A program made the translations under genes and the position numbers. The notes beneath the pieces were generated by a model. It searched no databases. It was not told where the DNA came from and saw nothing but the letters and a program-made list of their open reading frames with translations. A DNA stretch of 64,000 bases. It comes from JAJXWB01 sp965246795 (GTDB lineage: Bacteria > Pseudomonadota > Alphaproteobacteria > Rhizobiales > Beijerinckiaceae). Of this stretch, positions 17,866 to 25,562 are shown piece after piece (positions within the stretch are counted from its first letter, which is position 1; the number at the start of each line of letters is the position of its first letter). The DNA is taken from assembly GCA_965246795.1 (NCBI GenBank), contig CBDFFN010000021.1:62001-126000 (forward strand), given 5' to 3'.

Positions 17866-18432
17866 CTAAAGTCCCGGCAGTCGCGCCCCCGGTGATGGCT
17901 TTGCGCGCATCGGCTGGAATGCCGCGCCCTCGTGGTTCAGAAGCCATTGCTTGCGCGGCAGACCTCCGCCGAACCCGGTGAGCGACCCGTTCGCGCCGAT
18001 CACGCGATGACACGGAACGACAATCGCGACCGGGTTCTGCCCGTTGGCGAGGCCGACAGCGCGCGACGCGTCCGGCGCGCCGAGCCGACGCGCCAGCGCG
18101 CCATAGCTTTCCGTTGTGCCGGCGGGAATCTCGCGCAACGCCGCCCACACGCGACGCTGGAAATCCGTGCCGCCCGTCTTCGTTTCGAGCGCATCCGTCG
18201 CGGTCAGATCGCCTAGGAAATAGCGCTCCAGCGCATCGCGGATCGTCGCCGGCACCCTGCCTTCGCGCACCTCGCGACCGGTGCGATATTGGCGTCGCAT
18301 CAGTAGGTTCATCCGCTCGTCATGGTCGGCGAATTCGAGGATGCGCAGGCGGCCCGAATCGTCGACCGCCAAAACCAACTGATCGACTGGCGAGTCGACG
18401 CGCTCGAAATAAAATGTCTCGTGATCGCTCAT
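17866..18432 (-). CDS. ogt: methylated-DNA-protein-cysteine S-methyltransferase
   Basis: This 188-residue suicide DNA-repair protein moves methyl groups from O6-methylguanine to its own cysteine. The acceptor motif VVPCHRVIG is intact, as are the preceding LARRLGAPDASRAVGLANGQNP helix-turn-helix and the following GFGGGLPRKQWLLNHEG. No AraC-type Ada domain is present, so this is the Ogt type. ATG at 18432 (MSDHETFYF) is preferred; an ATG at 18453 adds seven residues. It diverges from the DUF983 gene. Confidence 0.94.
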   Translation of the reverse strand: MSDHETFYFERVDSPVDQLVLAVDDSGRLRILEFADHDERMNLLMRRQYRTGREVREGRVPATIRDALERYFLGDLTATDALETKTGGTDFQRRVWAALREIPAGTTESYGALARRLGAPDASRAVGLANGQNPVAIVVPCHRVIGANGSLTGFGGGLPRKQWLLNHEGAAFQPMRAKPSPGARLPGL

Positions 18433-18520
18433 CGCAAAAAACTCGTGCGGCAAGATGCGGGCTCGATTGTCGCGCCCCCAGCCGCTATCTAATCATCACG
18501 CAGCGAACGGAACAAGAACA

Positions 18521-18955
18521 ATGACGCTTTCCCACACGTCGATTGCTTCGTCCACGAGCGAAACGGTACGCCCCGTCGGATTGTCGTTGAAGCGCGGCTT
18601 TCTTGGCCGCTGCCCAAATTGCGGCGAGGGCGCGCTTTACCGTGGATATCTCAAGGTCAACGATCATTGCCCCGTCTGCAACGAGGCATTCTTTCACCAG
18701 CGCGCCGACGACGCCCCGCCCTACGTGACGCTGCTCATCGTCTGCCACGTTTTGATTGCGCTCTACCTTCTCGCGGAAGACTATGGCCCTGCCCTGTCGA
18801 CCGGAACGTTGGTCGCGATTTTCTGCGCGCTCGGCATGGCGATGTGTCTGGCGCTTCTGCCCGGCATCAAGGGCGCCCTCATCGCGCTGCAGTGGGCCTT
18901 GCGGATGCACGGCTTTCATGGTCCGGAGTCGCAAAACTCCGGACAGAAAGTCTGA
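18521..18955 (+). CDS. DUF983 family membrane protein
   Basis: This 144-residue protein begins with a zinc-ribbon-like domain (RCPNCGEGALYRGYLKVNDHCPVCNEAF, four cysteines). Two transmembrane helices follow (about residues 68-90 and 97-120). This layout is typical of DUF983, whose function is unknown. The ATG at 18521 gives the family length. Its stop overlaps the NUDIX start as TGATG, so the two genes are coupled. In related genomes this pair normally follows rnr; here three leftward genes lie between them. Confidence 0.9.
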   Translation: MTLSHTSIASSTSETVRPVGLSLKRGFLGRCPNCGEGALYRGYLKVNDHCPVCNEAFFHQRADDAPPYVTLLIVCHVLIALYLLAEDYGPALSTGTLVAIFCALGMAMCLALLPGIKGALIALQWALRMHGFHGPESQNSGQKV

Positions 18956-19767
18956 TGTCGCACGATCCGACCGAAATTCCCCGCTCGACCGATAGACCGC
19001 AAGCCACGAAGCCCGGGGCCATCCCGCAGGGCCGCGCGCAAGGCTTTACGAAGCAGCTTACCGAGGTCGATCGCGACCGCACGTCGCCCTACATCCGGCC
19101 GCGCCATGCCGCGACGATGATATTACTCGATCATTCCGGCGCGGAGCCAAAAGTGCTGATGGGCAAGCGCCATCACGGGCTCAAATTCATGGCCGGGAAG
19201 TTCGTATTCCCCGGCGGTCGCATCGAGCCGAACGACCGGCGCATGGCCTCCACGAACATGCTGTCGCCGAAGGTCGAGGAAAAGCTGATGGCGCGCCGCG
19301 TGCGCCGCTCGGTGTCGCGCGGTCGCGCATTGGCGCTGGCTGCCATCCGCGAAACATTCGAGGAAACAGGACTGCTGCTTGGCAAGCCTGGCGATGCGCC
19401 TGCCAACATACCGGTCGGGCCGTGGCAGGAATTTGTCGGGCACGGCATCGTGCCGGACCTCGCGCGTGTGCGCTTCATTGCGCGCGCAATCACACCGCCG
19501 GGGCGACCCCGCCGTTTCGACACGTCCTTCTTTTCGCTCGATGCTTCGGCGATCGCGAAGAAGATCGACGATGTCGTCACCGCCGATACCGAACTCGTCG
19601 AGCTCGTCTGGATTCCGCTGAAGGATGCCGAACAGCTCGATTTGCCGCACATCACGGGCGTCGTGCTGAAAGAGCTCGATACGCGGCTTGCGGGCGGCAT
19701 GAAAGATGAGCTTCCCGTGCCTTTCTATTACGAGAAGAGCCGCAAGTGGTTTCGCGAAGAGCTGTGA
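18955..19767 (+). CDS. NUDIX hydrolase
   Basis: From the ATG overlapping the DUF983 stop, the protein is 270 residues. It has the core of a NUDIX box, AAIRETFEETGLLLG, with the metal-binding R-E-x-x-E-E intact; the first Gly and Glu of the textbook motif are not conserved. Upstream is RHAATMILLDHSGAEPKVLMGKRH, then KFVFPGGRIEPND, like NUDT19-type CoA or nucleotide pyrophosphatases. The substrate is not predictable. The toxin-antitoxin pair begins 44 bases downstream. Confidence 0.87.
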   Translation: MSHDPTEIPRSTDRPQATKPGAIPQGRAQGFTKQLTEVDRDRTSPYIRPRHAATMILLDHSGAEPKVLMGKRHHGLKFMAGKFVFPGGRIEPNDRRMASTNMLSPKVEEKLMARRVRRSVSRGRALALAAIRETFEETGLLLGKPGDAPANIPVGPWQEFVGHGIVPDLARVRFIARAITPPGRPRRFDTSFFSLDASAIAKKIDDVVTADTELVELVWIPLKDAEQLDLPHITGVVLKELDTRLAGGMKDELPVPFYYEKSRKWFREEL

Positions 19768-19810
19768 GGTCGAACTTGCAACGGCTTTTCAACGAGCAGA
19801 TGGTCGCGCG

Positions 19811-20050
19811 ATGAGCGCCGCCGACAGAACCAATGTCTTGAGCGTGCCATCGCGCCTCTTCGACGCATTGCGCGACCATGCAACAGCGGTCGCTCGCGAT
19901 CCGAATGAACTTGCAGCCGATGCAATCGAGACATACCTCGCGGTACAGGATTGGCACTGCGACCATAATCTTCGTGGGCTCCGGCAGGCCGAAGCAGACA
20001 AGTTCGCAACCGACGAGGACGTGAGGGCGGCTTTCGCCCCACGCCGGTGA
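19811..20050 (+). CDS. ribbon-helix-helix antitoxin of a ParDE-type module
   Basis: This 79-residue protein opens with a CopG/ParD-like ribbon-helix-helix (RTNVLSVPSRLFDALRDHATAVARDPNELAADAIETYLAVQDW, about residues 6-49). A polar, probably disordered C-terminus (QAEADKFATDEDVRAAF) would wrap the toxin. Its stop overlaps the toxin GTG start by 4 bases. RHH antitoxins usually repress their own promoter, but no promoter was identified here. Confidence 0.82.
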   Translation: MSAADRTNVLSVPSRLFDALRDHATAVARDPNELAADAIETYLAVQDWHCDHNLRGLRQAEADKFATDEDVRAAFAPRR

Positions 20051-20304
20051 GGCTTCGCTACACCGCGTTGGCGCTCGAAGATATCGCGCATGCCCGCGCT
20101 CACATCGAGAATGAAAGCCCGCGCGCTGCGGACGCAACCATCACCCGTATGCAGCGAGCAATCGACACTCTGATGCTGTTTACGGAACTAGGCCGAAAAG
20201 GCCGCGCGCGGACACCGTTCGTCGTCGCTTATCGCGTCGTCAGCGGGACCATCGATATTCTCGCTGTCATCCACGGTGCCCGTGCATGGCCGGACACGTT
20301 GTGA
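20047..20304 (+). CDS. RelE/ParE family toxin
   Basis: This 85-residue protein has the ParE fold: LRYTALALEDIAHARAHIENESPRAADA at the start, then GRKGRARTPFVVAYRVVSGTIDILAVIHGAR, the strand pattern and closing I-x-x-V-x-H-x-x-R motif of the family. ParE toxins poison gyrase; RelE-like relatives cleave mRNA, so the target is inferred from similarity to ParE. GTG at 20047 overlaps the antitoxin stop (GTGA), and its own stop overlaps the following MFS gene. Confidence 0.85.
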   Translation: MRLRYTALALEDIAHARAHIENESPRAADATITRMQRAIDTLMLFTELGRKGRARTPFVVAYRVVSGTIDILAVIHGARAWPDTL

Positions 20305-21464
20305 CAGCCACACAATCGATCACCGTGGACGCGCGTCGCGTGCTTTTCGCTGCCATCGCCGCCATCGCGGTCGCAGGCGCAGGTTTGTCACTGTCGATTC
20401 CGCTGCTTGCGTTGCGCATGGAATCCGCCGGCTATTCCGCGACCGCGAACGGCATCGGCATCGCCGTCGCGGGCCTTTCAACGCTCGTCTTCGCGCCTTT
20501 CGTGCCGGCGCTTGCAGCCTGGATGGGCGTACAGCGATTCCTGCTCGCCGCACTCGTCGTAGCGATGGTTTCGCTGCTCGGGTTTGCCGCGACCGAATGG
20601 GATTTGCGTCTCTGGTATCCGATGCGCGGCATTTACAGTTGCGCGCTCACGGGCCTTTTCGTCATCAGCGAATATGCGGTGAACGCGCTGGCGCCGCCGG
20701 CACGCCGCGGTGTCTGGATCGGCATCTACTCGACGGGCCTCGCGCTCGGCTTCGCTGCGGGTCCGCTGATGCTCGGCGCGGTCGGCTCTGAGGGTCTACG
20801 TCCCTTCATCGCGGGCACGCTTCTCTTCGCAGTAGCCGGTATTCCGCTCGCGCTCGCGGGACGGCATTTGCCGGGGCTAGCGCGTCACGCGAAAAGCGCG
20901 CCGCTCGCCTTCCTGCGGCGCGCGCCCGGTCTCATGTCGGCCGCCTTCGTCTTCGGCGCGGTCGAAACCGGCGCGATGGGCCTCCTGCCCGTCCACGCCG
21001 TTCGCAACGGCATGAGCGCCGAAACCGGCGCTTTGCTTGTCGCGGCGCTAGCTGCCGGTAACATCCTGTCGCAGGTGCCGCTCGGCTATATCTCGGACAA
21101 GGTGTCACGTCGCCTTCTCTTGCTGGCCGTCTCGGCTTTCGCCTGCGTGGTCGCCATTGTTCTTGCCGCGATTCCGCACACGTCAGCTTTCCTGCCCACT
21201 CTGGTCGTATGGAGCGGCGTCACGAGCGGCCTTTACATGGTCGGCCTCGCCGAGCTTGGCGCGCGTTACAAAGGCAACGATCTTGCGACCGCGAATGCCG
21301 TCTTCGTCGGCTGCTACGCCACGGGCATGATCGCTGGGCCGCCGCTAGCGGGCCGGGCAGTCGACCTCGCGCCGACGAACGGGCTGTTTCTGTCGCTCGC
21401 GGTCCTCTGCGCCATGACGCTGTTGGTGCAGGCTGCGCGACTGATCTACGAACGGGCGCGTTGA
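20286..21464 (+). CDS. MFS transporter
   Basis: This 392-residue protein has about twelve membrane segments and MFS loop motifs (GYISDKVSRRLLLLAVSAF after helix 8). It resembles the YcaD/MdfA-like sugar or drug group; the substrate is unknown. Two starts are possible: ATG 20286, used here, or GTG 20301, which forms a GTGA overlap with the toxin stop. The second would match the coupling seen throughout this cluster. In related genomes this MFS gene lies between NUDIX and rpmG, so the toxin-antitoxin pair sits inside a conserved run. Confidence 0.86.
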   Translation: MAGHVVTATQSITVDARRVLFAAIAAIAVAGAGLSLSIPLLALRMESAGYSATANGIGIAVAGLSTLVFAPFVPALAAWMGVQRFLLAALVVAMVSLLGFAATEWDLRLWYPMRGIYSCALTGLFVISEYAVNALAPPARRGVWIGIYSTGLALGFAAGPLMLGAVGSEGLRPFIAGTLLFAVAGIPLALAGRHLPGLARHAKSAPLAFLRRAPGLMSAAFVFGAVETGAMGLLPVHAVRNGMSAETGALLVAALAAGNILSQVPLGYISDKVSRRLLLLAVSAFACVVAIVLAAIPHTSAFLPTLVVWSGVTSGLYMVGLAELGARYKGNDLATANAVFVGCYATGMIAGPPLAGRAVDLAPTNGLFLSLAVLCAMTLLVQAARLIYERAR

Positions 21465-21565
21465 CACCAGCGGGACGATCCGTATTGTCCACCGAATTCG
21501 GCGAGGCGCCCGTTCGCCCGCAATTTTTCGCGCGACTCGCGTGACCGCTTTCCGGGATCAATCAG

Positions 21566-21733
21566 ATGGCCAAGGCCGCCAACATCAAGATCAAGCTGCT
21601 TTCTTCTGCCGACACCGGCTATTTCTACGTGACGAAGAAGAACGCGCGCACGAAGACGGAAAAGATGGCGATCAAGAAGTACGATCCCGTCGCCCGCAAG
21701 CATGTCGAGTTCAAAGAGACCAAGATCAAGTAA
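21566..21733 (+). CDS. rpmG: 50S ribosomal protein L33
   Basis: This 55-residue basic protein reads MAKAANIKIKLLSSADTGYF at the start, then YVTKKNARTKTEKMAIKKYDPVARKHVEFKE, a full-length L33 of the cysteine-free type. It is a component of the large ribosomal subunit near the E site. GGGAT lies about 9 bases upstream of the ATG. It converges on pleD, a conserved arrangement in Hyphomicrobiales. Confidence 0.96.
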   Translation: MAKAANIKIKLLSSADTGYFYVTKKNARTKTEKMAIKKYDPVARKHVEFKETKIK

Positions 21734-21778
21734 TATCCGGTCGGACTGTGTTTGCGCCGGCGACACGCTAGTTGAGGT

Positions 21779-21822
21779 GCATGTCCTTTTCGCCGAACCG
21801 GGACCATTTCGGCGGGATATGC
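21779..21822. repeat. RIME-like palindrome, GCATGTCC family
   Basis: Outer arms GCATGTCC (21779-21786) and GGATATGC (21815-21822) pair with one wobble. Inside, CGCCGAA and TTCGGCG form a second stem. It shares borders and two-stem design with the elements at 2675 and 55578. Confidence 0.65.
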
Positions 21823-21830
21823 TCGAAGGT

Positions 21831-21886
21831 GGCCGGCCAGCCATAGGCAAAGAGGAGGCCACTCCACTGCCTATAACCGACCGGCC
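21831..21886 (-). ncRNA. candidate structured RNA hairpin
   Basis: On the minus strand the arms at 21868-21886 (5' arm) and 21831-21849 (3' arm) form a 19-bp stem with 15 Watson-Crick pairs, 4 G-U wobbles and no mismatch. Its loop is 18 bases and contains a further GGAG/CTCC pairing. On the plus strand the four wobbles become A-C mismatches, which suggests the stem is kept as RNA from the minus strand. It lies downstream of pleD and directly before the RIME-like repeat. No known RNA family was recognised. Confidence 0.4.
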
Positions 21887-22085
21887 GACCCCACGGACCC
21901 AGGAGATGCGGCGGACCTGAGCATCGCGGGGTGTTCGAGTCTGCCAGACGCCTTCCCCCGAAAGCGCCCGTCAGGGGCGCTCTCCGGCGCCCTCAGGTCG
22001 GCGGGTTAGTGCCCGTTCGACACAGATGAGGTTACTGCCAGGTAAAAGAAAAGCAATGGCTTGGACGCGCGGGCCGGCGGAAAGA

Positions 22086-22108
22086 CTTAAGCAACCTTAA
22101 CGCTTAAG
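22086..22108 (-). terminator. candidate terminator after pleD
   Basis: CTTAAGC and GCTTAAG form a perfect 7-bp stem with a 9-base loop, 41 bases beyond the pleD stop, followed on the minus strand by TCTTT. The stem is AT-rich and the U-run short, so termination would be weak. Confidence 0.35.
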
Positions 22109-22148
22109 CGTGGTTTCTCGGGCTTTGGCTGCGCAATAGTCGGCTTAA

Positions 22149-23519
22149 CTATGCTGCAGCCGCGGTAACCCTGTTGCGGCCAGTCTGCTTCGACTTGTAG
22201 AGCGCCTGATCCGCCGCGCGATAGAGCGCTGCCGCGGCGCTGCTCGAACCTCGCTCCGCCAGTCCGATCGATGCCGTGATCGCGATCGCGCGGTCGCCGG
22301 CATCGAGCGGGAACAGGTCGGCGGCGATGCTGGCGCGCAGTCTCTCGGCAACTCGCGCCGCCGTCTCGGTGGGCGTCTCGGGCATGACGACGACGAACTC
22401 CTCGCCGCCCAGCCGGCACACGAGGTCGATCGTCCGCACGACTTTCCGAATGCGGGTCGCGAAACCACGCAGCACCGCATCGCCGGCGTCGTGACCCCAG
22501 GTGTCGTTCACGGCCTTGAAGTGGTCGATGTCGAGGATCAGCAGCGACAGATGCCGGCCCTTCTCGGCCGCGCGCTCCATCAGCCCGCCGAACTGGCTCT
22601 CGAAATAGCGGCGGTTGTGCAGCCCAGTAAGGGCATCCACCCCAGCCATCTCGATGGCGCTCTGCATCGACTGCCGCAGCTTCTCCGCATAGCGGTGCCG
22701 GCGCACCTGCGTACGGACCCGCGCGATCAGTTCGCTGCCTTCGATCGGGCGCGTCAGATAGTCGTTCGCGCCAAGCTCGATGCCGCGCAGGATGCGTGCC
22801 TTGTCGCCGATCTCGGCGGCGAGAAGAATTGGTAGGCCGCGCGTGCGCTCCAGCGCCCGCACCTGCGCAACGAGCCGCAGCGCATCGAAGCTCTGGAGGC
22901 CGAGGCCCACGATCATCAGGTCGAAATCGTCCTCCGCGGCGCGCAGCAGCGCTTCCTGCGGCTCGGTAACGATCTCGAGCGAATGCAACTTGCGCAGCCG
23001 CTGGACCATCGTATCGGCCGCGCCGGGGCGGTCCTCGACGATCAGGACACGGCCCTTCTCGCCATTCACGGAATTGGCGATGTCGATGGGATCGTCGGCG
23101 CCAAGCGCGGCGGATGCCATCGCGCGCAGGCGCAGTTCGTCGATCGACATTTTCAGCCGTGCGAGCGAACGCACGCGGGCGAGAACCTCGGTCTCGTCGA
23201 CCGGCTTGGTCAGGAATTCGTCGGCACCGGCTTCTAACGCGCGAACGCGGTCTGCCTGCCCATCGAGCGCAGTCACCATGACAACAGGAAGATGCGCGGT
23301 GCGCGCATCGCTCTTCAAGCGTCGGCACACCTCGAACCCGTCCATGCCCGGCATCATCACGTCGAGGAGGACGATGTCGCAGGCGCCGTCGGCGCAGATT
23401 TTCAGCGCGCTCGGGCCGTCGAAGGCCGTGAGCACCTCGTAATATTCCGCCGCAAGCCGCGCTTCGAGCAGCTTCACATTCGGCAGGAGATCATCGACGA
23501 CCAATACGCGCGCGGTCAT
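22149..23519 (-). CDS. pleD: PleD response regulator with diguanylate cyclase output
   Basis: This 456-residue protein has the PleD order of domains. The first receiver has phospho-acceptor Asp53 in VLLDVMMPGMDG. The second, adaptor receiver (about residues 157-275) lacks that Asp. The GGDEF domain has an intact GGEEF active site (371-375) and an upstream RTID (362-365) that fits the RxxD inhibitory site. It makes c-di-GMP at the cell pole during the swarmer-to-stalked type transition. It follows divK by 8 bases in one operon and converges on rpmG, the usual order in this group. Confidence 0.96.
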   Translation of the reverse strand: MTARVLVVDDLLPNVKLLEARLAAEYYEVLTAFDGPSALKICADGACDIVLLDVMMPGMDGFEVCRRLKSDARTAHLPVVMVTALDGQADRVRALEAGADEFLTKPVDETEVLARVRSLARLKMSIDELRLRAMASAALGADDPIDIANSVNGEKGRVLIVEDRPGAADTMVQRLRKLHSLEIVTEPQEALLRAAEDDFDLMIVGLGLQSFDALRLVAQVRALERTRGLPILLAAEIGDKARILRGIELGANDYLTRPIEGSELIARVRTQVRRHRYAEKLRQSMQSAIEMAGVDALTGLHNRRYFESQFGGLMERAAEKGRHLSLLILDIDHFKAVNDTWGHDAGDAVLRGFATRIRKVVRTIDLVCRLGGEEFVVVMPETPTETAARVAERLRASIAADLFPLDAGDRAIAITASIGLAERGSSSAAAALYRAADQALYKSKQTGRNRVTAAAA

Positions 23520-23527
23520 GCGAACCC

Positions 23528-23914
23528 TCAGACGTCGGTGGCGTAAGCCCCGACGGTTTCCAGAAATTTGACGACAGAGATCGGTTTCGAGAGATAGGCC
23601 TCGCAGCCGCCCTGCCGGATCTTTTCCTCGTCGCCCTTCATCGCAAAGGCGGTGATGGCCACGACAGGGATCGACCGAAGCTGCTCGTCGTCCTTAAGCC
23701 AGCGGATGACCTCCAGTCCGGAGACTTCCGGCAGCTGGATGTCCATGAGAATCAGGTTGATCTTGTGCGCGCGCACGAGCTGCATCGCCTCGGTGCCGCT
23801 GCGCGTCTGGATCGTACGATAGCCGTGCGCTTCCAGAAGGTCGTTGAACAGCTTCATGTTCAACTCGTTATCTTCTACGATCAGAACCGTTTTGGCGGGT
23901 GGCGCATCAGACAT
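23528..23914 (-). CDS. divK: single-domain response regulator DivK
   Basis: This 128-residue stand-alone receiver has the acidic pair in VLIVEDNELN, phospho-acceptor Asp58 in LILMDIQLPEVSG and the Lys in YLSKPISV. DivK is phosphorylated by PleC/DivJ-type kinases and steers the CckA-CtrA pathway; PleD is its partner on the same message. The ATG at 23914 was chosen by alignment to the family. An open frame extends further to 24409 but lies antisense to the next genes. It is divergent from the DUF3572 gene. Confidence 0.95.
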   Translation of the reverse strand: MSDAPPAKTVLIVEDNELNMKLFNDLLEAHGYRTIQTRSGTEAMQLVRAHKINLILMDIQLPEVSGLEVIRWLKDDEQLRSIPVVAITAFAMKGDEEKIRQGGCEAYLSKPISVVKFLETVGAYATDV

Positions 23915-23976
23915 TGCGGACCGTCCGAATTGTCGTGAACTGTGGCGGTCTCGCCGCCCGCAGGAATAGGTCGAAC

Positions 23977-24282
23977 TTGTTGATAATTGGTAATTTCGAC
24001 CGCAGACGCCGCCGTGGCCCGCCAGACCGCAACGAGGCCCTCGAAATCGCGGTCGCGGCCTTTGCCCATATTGCGGAGGATGACGCCCGAGTCGAGCGAT
24101 TCGCCGCTTTGACGGGCCTCGATCCCGCCGGCATGCGCGAATCGGCCCGCGAACCGGGCTTCTTCCCCGCCGTGCTGGACTACCTTGCCGGCCACGAGCC
24201 TGATCTTCTCGCCTTTGCAGAAGCGAGCGGCATCGATCCGGCCCGCATCGACATGGCGCGGCAAGCGCTGGAACACGGCTGA
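23977..24282 (+). CDS. DUF3572 family protein
   Basis: This helical protein of about 101 residues has the core EALEIAVAAFAHIAEDDARVERFAALTGLDPAGMRESA and the end PGFFPAVLDYLAGHEPDLLAFAEASG, matching DUF3572, a small family of unknown function found beside divK and dinB in Hyphomicrobiales. The start is uncertain. No ATG or GTG gives the family length; TTG at 23977 has AGGA upstream and is my choice. A longer frame from 23899 would overlap divK. dinB follows 5 bases later. Confidence 0.75.
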   Translation: MLIIGNFDRRRRRGPPDRNEALEIAVAAFAHIAEDDARVERFAALTGLDPAGMRESAREPGFFPAVLDYLAGHEPDLLAFAEASGIDPARIDMARQALEHG

Positions 24283-24287
24283 GTCCC

Positions 24288-25562
24288 ATGAGCCGTGCCG
24301 CGCCGTTCTGCCGGGATTGCCTCACGACGGCGCCGGCAGGCGCGACACGCTGCCCGAATTGCGGATCGCCACGCCTTCTCGCCCACCCCGAGCGCGACCG
24401 CCTGAGCATCGCTCATATCGACTGCGACGCTTTTTACGCCTCGATTGAAAAGCGTGACGATCCGACGCTCCGCGACAAGCCCGTCATCGTCGGCGGCGGC
24501 AAGCGCGGCGTCGTCACGACGGCCTGCTACATCGCCCGCATCCACGGCGTGAAGTCGGCGATGCCGATGTTTAAAGCGCTGCAGCTGTGCCCGCACGCGA
24601 CGATCGTGAAGCCGACAATGGCGAAATATGTCGCCGTCGGACGCGAGATCCGCGCGCGCATGCAGTCGTTGACGCCGGCTGTCCAGCCACTGTCGATTGA
24701 CGAAGCTTTCCTCGATCTCACCGGCACCGAGCGGCTGCACGGCGCACCACCGGCAATCGTGCTTGCGCGTTTCGCGCACGAGATCGAGCGCGAGATCGGC
24801 ATCAGCGTGTCTGTCGGTCTATCGGACTGCAAGTTTCTCGCAAAACTCGCCTCTGACATCGACAAGCCGCGCGGATTCGCGATCATCGGGCGTGCGGAGG
24901 CCGTGGCGTATCTCGCGCCGCTCTCGATCGGTCGCATCTGGGGCGTCGGCGCGGTCGCGCTGCGCCGGCTCGAACGCGGTGGCCTGCGCACCATCGCCGA
25001 TGTGCAAGCGCTCTCCGAGGCCGACATGATGAAACGTCACGGCGACGAAGGCCGCCGGCTGTGGCGCCTGTCGCATGCGATCGACGACCGCGTCGTCGCC
25101 GCCGAGCGCGACACGAAGAGCATTTCGGCTGAGACGACGTTCAACGACGATCTCGCGAAGCCCGACGATCTCTTGCCGATCCTGCATCGTCTCTGCGAGC
25201 GCGTGTCGGAGCGCGCAAAGACGTCGGGGCTCGCGGGCCGCTCCGTCACGCTGAAACTGAAGACCGCGGACTTCCGCATTCGGACGCGATCGCGATCAGG
25301 GATTCGGCCGACACAGCTTGCGGGCCGGCTCTTCAAGGTCGGCACAACACTGCTGACGCCCGAACTCGACGGGACGCCGTTTCGCCTTATCGGCATCGGT
25401 CTGTCGGATATCGTCGATGGCGCGGAGGCCGATCAGGCCGACCTCGCGGATCACGAGGTCATTCGTGAGAAAGCAACCGAGACGGCAATCGACTCGCTGC
25501 GTGCGAAATTCGGGGCGGATGCCGTCCAGCGCGGCATCGGCTTTACAACATCGCGACGTTGA
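24288..25562 (+). CDS. dinB: DNA polymerase IV (Y family) with N-terminal zinc-finger-like extension
   Basis: This 424-residue translesion polymerase shows the catalytic Asp in IAHIDCDAFYASIEKRDDP, the YIARIHGVKSAMPM region and the SIDEAFLDLTG active-site motif. The little-finger domain follows after about residue 270. Ahead of the palm lies a 40-residue extension with FCRDCLTTAPAGATRCPNCG, two CxxC pairs that probably bind zinc, as in many alphaproteobacterial DinB proteins. The ATG at 24288 includes this extension. It forms a rightward pair with the DUF3572 gene. Confidence 0.95.
   Translation: MSRAAPFCRDCLTTAPAGATRCPNCGSPRLLAHPERDRLSIAHIDCDAFYASIEKRDDPTLRDKPVIVGGGKRGVVTTACYIARIHGVKSAMPMFKALQLCPHATIVKPTMAKYVAVGREIRARMQSLTPAVQPLSIDEAFLDLTGTERLHGAPPAIVLARFAHEIEREIGISVSVGLSDCKFLAKLASDIDKPRGFAIIGRAEAVAYLAPLSIGRIWGVGAVALRRLERGGLRTIADVQALSEADMMKRHGDEGRRLWRLSHAIDDRVVAAERDTKSISAETTFNDDLAKPDDLLPILHRLCERVSERAKTSGLAGRSVTLKLKTADFRIRTRSRSGIRPTQLAGRLFKVGTTLLTPELDGTPFRLIGIGLSDIVDGAEADQADLADHEVIREKATETAIDSLRAKFGADAVQRGIGFTTSRR

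Larger units (their letters stand above)
21768..21992 (-). other. open reading stretch without standard start, protein-like
   Basis: Between stops at 21768-21770 and just above 21992 the minus strand is open for 74 codons. The translation includes GPWGRPVGYRQWSGLLFAYG and then WPATFEHIPPKWSRFGEKDM, with four Trp and a charged amphipathic end. This looks protein-like, but no ATG, GTG or TTG occurs in frame (only CTG). The same bases form the strong hairpin at 21831-21886, so an RNA explanation competes. It could be a decayed gene, a CTG-started small protein or chance. Confidence 0.3.
21734..22148. other. 415-base gap between rpmG and pleD holding structured elements
   Basis: No gene with a standard start is seen. 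The gap holds a GCATGTCC-bordered repeat (21779-21822), a long wobble-containing hairpin (21831-21886), and a region at about 21918-22000 with an 8-bp outer pairing (GACCTGAG with CTCAGGTC) around GC-rich inner hairpins such as AGCGCCC-GTCA-GGGGCGCT. A Leu/Ala-type hairpin CTTAAGC/GCTTAAG is placed after pleD. A 74-codon open frame without ATG, GTG or TTG crosses part of it on the minus strand. Confidence 0.6.

Noticed and set aside
18455..18520. Longer start for the DUF983 gene
   Set aside because: The added 22 residues are outside the family and would overlap the ogt leader.
21918..21960. A tRNA T-loop-like TTCGAGT in the rpmG-pleD gap
   Set aside because: The flanking five-base arms do not pair and no anticodon arm or acceptor stem fits.
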